A stretch of 64,000 nucleotides of DNA from CADEDV01 sp964412375 (GTDB lineage Bacteria > Bacteroidota > Bacteroidia > Chitinophagales > Chitinophagaceae), in NCBI GenBank assembly GCA_964412375.1, contig CAYPOD010000011.1:32936-96935 (forward strand), written 5' to 3'. The translations under genes were made by a program, and so were the position numbers. Position 1 is the stretch's first letter. Every line of letters starts with the position of its first letter. Below, piece by piece: positions 59,493 to 64,000 of this stretch. The notes beneath the pieces are model-generated. The model was not told where the DNA came from. It saw nothing but the letters and a program-made list of their open reading frames with translations, and ran no database searches.

Positions 59493-60647
59493 CTATTTGA
59501 ATGGGTTGGAAAATTTCACTTCTGTGGCGATGCTGGGATCAGTCAGTGTTTTAAGAAAGGCAACCAGGGCCGCTTTGTCAGCAGGTGATAAATTCAGCTG
59601 TCGGGGTTGCCCGTTGGGCTGGCGCAGTTGCGGGGAGAGAGTTGGATTATTTTTTACACCGCTGTTATAGTGTTCGATCACTTCTTCAAGTGTATTGAAA
59701 CGGCCATCATGCATGTAAGGTGCTGTCAGTTCCACATTTCGCAGCGTAGTAACTTTAAAATGACCGTCCATAGCTGTGTTGCCGGTTATAGCTCCAAAAC
59801 CACGGTCAGTATTCACGGGATCAAGCCCGTTATTTTTTTCTTCGGGAGCGGTGAATGTTTCCGAGCCATGACATGGGCCGCATCCCGCAGTGGTCAGGAA
59901 TAATTCTTTTCCGCGGTTTTCAGCGGCGCTTAAATTGGGAAACACTGCATTGGGTGGAGGTGGTGGTACGGCAGGGAATGTTTGCCTGCCCGCATCATAT
60001 TTGGATTGATAAGAAACGACAGACCGTACAAATTGTGAAAGGGCTTGTGCAATACGATTGCTGGATATAGTATTGTCTCCAAATGCCTTTGAAAATAATA
60101 TAGGATAGTAGGGTAATGTTTTTAATCTTGTTTCCAGTTCCGATAATGTCATTCCCATTTCAACGAGGTCCTGAACAGGCATCAGTGTTTGTTGTTCAAG
60201 AGTGGCAGCCCGCTGATCCCAGAAAAATCTCCCGTTTGGATAAAACTTTGCATTGATGATCGTCATAGAATTTCTGCCGGTAAGCCCGCCATTGAAACCG
60301 GCGCTTTTAGCTGCGGGGTCAGAAAAACCATGGGCCTGCTGGTGACAGGATGCACAAGAGATAGTCTTATTCTGCGATAGATTTTTGTCATAGAATAATA
60401 CCCTGCCCAGTGTAGCGCCCCAATCTGTAACCGGGTTGCTGGCAGGGGTATTGTTTTGGGCTTGTATGCCGGGACCTGAAAGATGGGCAGGCAAAACGGG
60501 ACTATAATTAAAAGCGGTTTGCGGAAGGTTCAGGTATTGAGCCAGTATGTCATTGTCTGATGGTGCTGCATTTTTCTTACAGGCAAAAGCAATGGCAAAT
60601 ACAAAAAAAATCAATACTACAATGGTTGCTGACCTGGTGGAGGACAT
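59493..60647 (-). CDS. Di-heme cytochrome c peroxidase (MauG/CcpA family), lipoprotein
   Basis: A 384-residue periplasmic di-heme protein that reduces H2O2 or, in the MauG branch, carries out oxidative modification. The signal ends with lipobox AFAC (Cys23). Two heme sites are present: CASCH at 98-102 and CGPCH at 256-260. The MDGRFNTLEEVIEHYNSGV segment near 325-345 is typical for the family. A proline run (PPPPP) precedes heme 2. It is monocistronic; no methylamine genes are near, so peroxidase activity is the simpler assumption. Confidence 0.92.
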   Translation of the reverse strand: MSSTRSATIVVLIFFVFAIAFACKKNAAPSDNDILAQYLNLPQTAFNYSPVLPAHLSGPGIQAQNNTPASNPVTDWGATLGRVLFYDKNLSQNKTISCASCHQQAHGFSDPAAKSAGFNGGLTGRNSMTIINAKFYPNGRFFWDQRAATLEQQTLMPVQDLVEMGMTLSELETRLKTLPYYPILFSKAFGDNTISSNRIAQALSQFVRSVVSYQSKYDAGRQTFPAVPPPPPNAVFPNLSAAENRGKELFLTTAGCGPCHGSETFTAPEEKNNGLDPVNTDRGFGAITGNTAMDGHFKVTTLRNVELTAPYMHDGRFNTLEEVIEHYNSGVKNNPTLSPQLRQPNGQPRQLNLSPADKAALVAFLKTLTDPSIATEVKFSNPFK

Positions 60648-60766
60648 GATGGTGGTTTTGTGACCCGGATCAGACCTTGCCTGCTCCGGAGGGTTTAATT
60701 TACTACGAATTTTTTCTTATTGCAAATTGTCATCAGCCCAGCCGGTTTATTTCATTTATTTGCAGC

Positions 60767-62143
60767 ATGATCCGGTCTATCCATGATTTTAAAAATCCAT
60801 TTTTCATTGGCATTGCTGGTGCCGGCATGAGTGCCATAGCGCAATACCTGCAGGGTATTGGCAAAACTGTTTCGGGCAGCGACCGTTTTTTCAAAGAAGG
60901 AGAATACAACGAAACGAAAGAAAAATTAGAAGCGGAAGGCATTGCCTGTTTTTTGCAAAACGGTGAAGGCATTGATAGAACCACTGACCTGGTGGTAGTA
61001 TCAACCGCGGTAGAAGATACTGTTGCTGAAGTGCAGAAAGCAAAACAACTGAACATTCCCATTATTAAAAGAGCGGAACTGCTGGCATTGATAGCTGCCA
61101 GCAAAAAAACAATTGCTGTTGGCGGAACCAGCGGCAAAAGCACTACCACAGCGATGCTCTTTGATATATTGCAATACGCCGGCCTGCAACCGGGCATCAT
61201 CAGCGGGGCGGGACTGGTGAGCATCATCAAGCAGGGAAAGATCGGAAACGCCAAAGTGGGAAAGGGGGAGTGGTTGCTGATAGAAGCGGATGAGAGTGAT
61301 GGATCCATCGTTCAATACAAACCGGAGATCGGTTTATTGCTGAATATAGATAAGGATCATAAAGACATTGAAACGCTGATGGATGTGTTTGCTACATTTA
61401 AAAGCAATAGCAATCAATTTGTGGTGAACCAGTCGCATCCATTGGCCAAATCGTTGTCGCAGGATTTGTCACATGATTTTTCTTTGGATGAAAATTCTGG
61501 AGCCGGATATATCGCTACCGGTTTCCGGCAGGAAGGGTTGACAATATCATTTCAAATAAACGGAATTGCTTTTACCCTGAACCTTGTCGGACGGCATAAC
61601 ATGGAAAATGCACTGGCTGCATCAGCAGTGGCCGGACTTGCCGGGGTGGATCTGGAAGTTTGCGCTGAAGCGTTGCGGCATTACGAAGGCATTTATCGCC
61701 GGCACCAGGTGCTGGGAAACAAGAACGGGGTCTGGTTGATTGATGATTATGCCCATAACCCGGTGAAATGTGCAGCCGCTATTGAAGCCTGTCAGCCTAT
61801 TGCACCCAAAGTAGTTGCCTGGTTCCAACCCCACGGCTATGGCCCAACGAAGTTTTTACGCAACGACTTTGTGCAGGAATTAGCCAGGGTGCTTCGTCCC
61901 GAAGATGAAATATGGATGAGTGAGATATTCTATGCCGGCGGAACGACTACCAAAGATATTTCTGCCGGTGATCTAATAAACGATCTGAAAGCGTTGAGTA
62001 AAACAGCTTATTTCGTAGAAGACAGGAATGACCTGCTTTCAAAAATCCGTCCACATCTCACGGAGAACTGTGTGCTGCTGCTGATGGGTGCAAGAGACCC
62101 TTCTTTAGAAGAATTTGCCCGAAAAATCTGGAGTGACTTATAA
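60767..62143 (+). CDS. Mur ligase (MurC/Mpl-like)
   Basis: A 458-residue ATP-dependent ligase that adds an amino acid or a recycled murein peptide to UDP-N-acetylmuramate. Start at ATG 60767 (MIRSIHDFKNPFFIGIAGAG); a longer frame from 60677 is not needed. UDP-binding GIAGAGMSAIA (15-25), P-loop GGTSGKSTTT (119-128), EADESDGSI, a LVGRHNMENALAASAVAGL helix and the C-terminal DDYAHNPVKC. The P-loop has S-S in place of the usual H-T (GTHGKTTT). It could be a Mpl paralogue for peptidoglycan recycling or a MurC; no dcw cluster is around, which favours the paralogue. TTTG-N4-ATG precedes it. Confidence 0.88.
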   Translation: MIRSIHDFKNPFFIGIAGAGMSAIAQYLQGIGKTVSGSDRFFKEGEYNETKEKLEAEGIACFLQNGEGIDRTTDLVVVSTAVEDTVAEVQKAKQLNIPIIKRAELLALIAASKKTIAVGGTSGKSTTTAMLFDILQYAGLQPGIISGAGLVSIIKQGKIGNAKVGKGEWLLIEADESDGSIVQYKPEIGLLLNIDKDHKDIETLMDVFATFKSNSNQFVVNQSHPLAKSLSQDLSHDFSLDENSGAGYIATGFRQEGLTISFQINGIAFTLNLVGRHNMENALAASAVAGLAGVDLEVCAEALRHYEGIYRRHQVLGNKNGVWLIDDYAHNPVKCAAAIEACQPIAPKVVAWFQPHGYGPTKFLRNDFVQELARVLRPEDEIWMSEIFYAGGTTTKDISAGDLINDLKALSKTAYFVEDRNDLLSKIRPHLTENCVLLLMGARDPSLEEFARKIWSDL

Positions 62144-62632
62144 ACCGATAGCGGACAGTTCGGGTACATTTTCTTTTGCCACCGGCAAAAACATATACCA
62201 GCACAAAGCCATCAACAAACCCGGTTGAGAAACTGATTGGCTGTTTTCTTCAAACTTTACCGAAGCTTTGCCATTGGCCACATCCAGTCCGCACACCATC
62301 AGTGGTTCTTCCGGTGAGTCTTTATAGATCACCAGTTCAGCCCGTGGATTATTGCGGACGAAATAATAGAATCGTTCATCATTCATGGCTATGAAAGATG
62401 AATCATTGTCCTGCCCCAGTTCGCCGATCTTGATGCCGTATTCATTGCGCAAAACAGTTTTGTTGCGGAAAAAACCTTCCCGGCGGATCAGGAACACTCT
62501 TTTTTCACCGGCGCTTTCCACTCTTGCTGTATTGGAAAAAGGGTGAAGAGTGAGTGTCAGCAATTTTTCATCATTGTGCCACAGTTGAAAAATTTCGTTA
62601 CTGGAGGAGGAGCCTGCATTTTCCCAACGCAT
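62138..62632 (-). CDS. Conserved hypothetical protein
   Basis: A 164-residue protein that I do not recognise. It has no signal peptide. It is rich in beta-strand-like segments (KLLTLTLHPFSNTARVE, KRVFLIRREGFFRNKTVLRN, EYGIKIGELGQ), with a single hydrophobic stretch near 138-152 (GLLMALCWYMFLPVA), which may be a membrane helix or buried core. The 'strand-turn-strand' N-terminus resembles LURP-one-like scaffolds only vaguely. Its last six bases overlap the convergent Mur ligase gene. Confidence 0.65.
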   Translation of the reverse strand: MRWENAGSSSSNEIFQLWHNDEKLLTLTLHPFSNTARVESAGEKRVFLIRREGFFRNKTVLRNEYGIKIGELGQDNDSSFIAMNDERFYYFVRNNPRAELVIYKDSPEEPLMVCGLDVANGKASVKFEENSQSVSQPGLLMALCWYMFLPVAKENVPELSAIGL

Positions 62633-62726
62633 AAAAATGATTTAGTTTCGGGGTGAATGAGCAGGTAAAGTAAGAAGCATTAGGCAGGATAAGACTGACT
62701 TAACCTAAAATTAATATTAACTTCAT

Positions 62727-62739
62727 ATAGGGCCCCTAT
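62727..62739. promoter_or_regulatory. Palindrome upstream of guanine deaminase
   Basis: ATAGGG-C-CCCTAT is a perfect 6-bp inverted repeat around one base, 70 bp before the start of the deaminase gene in an otherwise A+T-rich region. It may be an operator; no T-run follows. Confidence 0.35.
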
Positions 62740-62809
62740 TTAGTGCAAAAGAGGTGGAAAAACAGGGTAAAACCCACAAATTCAGGCTTACTTATTAAAA
62801 TATACGATA

Positions 62810-63295
62810 ATGAGTGAATTAACAGAGCTGGATAAGAAGTTCCTGGAAAGGGCCATCGAACTTTCCGGGCTGGGCATGAGTCGTGGCCATGGGGGGCCAT
62901 TTGGCTGTGTGATTGTATTGAATGGAGAGATCGTTGGAGAGGGCAGCAACCTGGTCACATCTACAAATGATCCTACTGCACATGCTGAAGTGGTGGCTAT
63001 TCGCAATGCCTGCAGCAAACTGGGCGTCTATCAGCTCACGGATTGTGATATTTACACCAGTTGTGAACCCTGCCCCATGTGTCTTGGTGCTATTTATTGG
63101 GCAAGACCCAAAAGAGTGATCTATGCCAATACCAAAGAAGAGGCGGCGGCCATTGAGTTTGATGATAATTTTATTTATGAAGAGATAGCTGCTGCTATGC
63201 CCGACAGGAAGATACCTTTTATTCATCATCCTCATCCGAAGGCAAAGGAAATTTTTGAACAATGGAAGAATTGGGAAGGGAAAGAGAAGTATTGA
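62810..63295 (+). CDS. guaD: Guanine deaminase (GuaD-like)
   Basis: Converts guanine to xanthine and ammonia. A 161-residue cytidine-deaminase-fold enzyme with GHGGPFGCVIVLNGEIVGEG, zinc His58 and catalytic Glu60 in TAHAEVVAIR, and zinc Cys88 and Cys91 in SCEPCPMCLGAIYWARPKRV. The FDDNFIYEE segment and the C-terminus (WEGKEKY) match the short Bacillus-type GuaD rather than tRNA adenosine deaminase TadA. The stop is three bases before that of the convergent anti-sigma-like gene. Confidence 0.88.
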   Translation: MSELTELDKKFLERAIELSGLGMSRGHGGPFGCVIVLNGEIVGEGSNLVTSTNDPTAHAEVVAIRNACSKLGVYQLTDCDIYTSCEPCPMCLGAIYWARPKRVIYANTKEEAAAIEFDDNFIYEEIAAAMPDRKIPFIHHPHPKAKEIFEQWKNWEGKEKY

Positions 63296-63298
63296 TAC

Positions 63299-63661
63299 TT
63301 ACTGCAGCAGCATCTTCCGGATAATTATATAACTGATGACGATCAGCAGCAACAGGATAACAATGGCGAAATAAAGCCAGGGCTGATCTTTTAGTTTCAT
63401 CTTTTCCCGCCGCTGCTTTTTCTTTTCGGTTTTCTTTTTAAGGTCGCGGTTCAGCATCTCCACCATATAGGCCACCTGTTCTTTATCCTTGAATTCTTTG
63501 AGTCCATCCATGGCATCATCGGCAAATTCATTTTCCAGCAGCTTTTTTTCCACTTCATGTTTTTGTTCGGCAGAAAGTTTATCCTGCAGGTAAAGTAGCA
63601 ATGTTTCCTGGTCAATGCCGGTGGACAGATGGGATAATATGTTTTTCAGGTTCTCAGGCAT
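63299..63661 (-). CDS. Putative anti-sigma factor (single-pass membrane protein)
   Basis: A 120-residue protein. The N-terminal half has the Bacteroidota anti-sigma-like pattern: DQETLLLYLQDKLSAEQKHE then VEKKLLENEFADDAMDGLKE, without zinc-ligand His/Cys. A basic coiled segment (LKKKTEKKKQRREKMK) leads to one membrane helix near 97-116 (LYFAIVILLLLIVISYIII). It follows the sigma factor gene by 12 bases on the same strand, so the two are probably translated together and act as a pair: the membrane protein would hold the sigma factor inactive until an envelope signal. The pairing is inferred from order. Confidence 0.7.
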   Translation of the reverse strand: MPENLKNILSHLSTGIDQETLLLYLQDKLSAEQKHEVEKKLLENEFADDAMDGLKEFKDKEQVAYMVEMLNRDLKKKTEKKKQRREKMKLKDQPWLYFAIVILLLLIVISYIIIRKMLLQ

Positions 63662-63673
63662 GAAAAAGAATGA

Positions 63674-64000
63674 TTATTTCTCTTTTTGTTTTCTTTCGAT
63701 CAGTATTTTCAGGTTTCTTTTTCCATTCTGGATATAACTTTTCACCTGCAACATGCTGTAACCTGTTTCTTCAGTTATCTCCTGGTAACTCCTTTTTTGC
63801 AGGTAAAACAAAGTTACACATTGCTGTTGCTCCCGGTTCAGCTCTTTTATAGCCGCTTCCATCAGTTCAAGAGTGTGGTCGTTTTGCAGCAAAACCTCCT
63901 TGTTTGTTTCTTCACCGGGAGTGGCCGCAAGTCTTTCCGTCAGTTCAACCGGTATTTTACCCTGCCGGTCACGCAGTTTCATCAGGCAATGATTCTTGGC
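63674..64000 (-). CDS. ECF RNA polymerase sigma factor, 5' end outside window
   Basis: The 108 C-terminal residues of a sigma-70 family factor; the frame is open through base 64000 (AKNHCLMKLRDRQGK), so the start lies beyond the window. The first residues match the end of region 2 (IARNHCLM-type). Region 4 occupies about the last 55 residues: LNREQQQCVTLFYLQKRSYQ, EITEETGYSMLQVKSYIQNG, a helix-turn-helix for -35/-33 recognition. The neighbouring single-pass membrane protein is its likely anti-sigma factor. Confidence 0.88.
   Translation of the reverse strand, partial: AKNHCLMKLRDRQGKIPVELTERLAATPGEETNKEVLLQNDHTLELMEAAIKELNREQQQCVTLFYLQKRSYQEITEETGYSMLQVKSYIQNGKRNLKILIERKQKEK

Overview
The window looks like a chromosomal segment of a Bacteroidota bacterium, most likely of the class Chitinophagia (Chitinophagaceae-like). 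The evidence is a dense set of Sec/SPII lipoproteins, two TonB-plug/outer-membrane-barrel receptors of the OMP_b-brl_3 type, a lipidated TamA homologue (TamL), a type IX secretion plug protein (DUF5103), an archaeal/eukaryote-type prolyl-tRNA synthetase, an SPT-like oxoamine synthase, and several promoters of the Bacteroidota form TTTG-N~20-TAnnTTTG. No tRNA, rRNA, CRISPR array, prophage or classical IS element was seen. The placement is inferred from gene content only.

Layout. 1-5.9 kb: the 3'-truncated rpe gene, a TPR lipoprotein, a TolB-like propeller lipoprotein, a lipoprotein metalloprotease with a displaced archaemetzincin-like motif, a four-helix membrane protein, a Tat-signal aminotransferase and a phosphoesterase. 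6.2-16.5 kb: homogentisate dioxygenase, a class C beta-lactamase-like hydrolase, a Bro-N protein with a DUF1801 gene, small envelope proteins (barrel, DUF4136, secreted Hcp-like), a D-lactate dehydrogenase-type flavoprotein fused to an Fe-S module, and a medium-chain dehydrogenase. 16.6-20.7 kb: the alpha ribosomal operon infA-rpmJ-rpsM-rpsK-rpsD-rpoA-rplQ, detached from the spc operon and bounded by terminators. 20.8-26.4 kb: PEP carboxylase, then agmatine-to-putrescine genes aguB and aguA with a four-helix-bundle (S23/IVP) gene wedged between them, then ubiX. 26.4-26.8 kb holds no protein gene but has a structured hairpin and an orphan terminator.

26.8-37.8 kb: a DPP-IV-like peptidase, the oxoamine synthase, a TonB-type receptor, a FadL-like porin, an Asn/Ser-rich lipoprotein, proS and a small membrane protein. 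37.8-44.2 kb: a membrane/MoxR cluster (RDD, SpoIIM, DUF4129, DUF4350, MoxR, DUF58) in which four of the five rightward genes appear to start with GTG or TTG. 44.4-51.8 kb: truB, tamL, a SpoU methyltransferase, a LolC/E-type permease, the T9SS plug, the SRP RNA gene and a transaldolase-like aldolase. 51.8-64 kb: a DEAD-box helicase with an RRM protein, a sarcosine oxidase-like flavoenzyme, a second barrel receptor, a YdeI-like protein, a GT1 glycosyltransferase, a MauG-type peroxidase, a MurC/Mpl-like ligase, guanine deaminase, and a putative anti-sigma factor with a 5'-truncated ECF sigma factor.

The most unusual signal is not a gene. Many spacers carry short patches of degenerate tandem words with a period of exactly 7 or 8 nt. 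Each patch has its own word, and nearly every spacer of the alpha operon has one. The same architecture flanks the S23/IVP gene as inverted arms, and the right arm has become the N-terminal codons of aguA. I infer a possible dispersed repeat system in which S23-family proteins may play a part, loosely comparable to REP sequences and their RAYT partners. This needs genome-wide testing.
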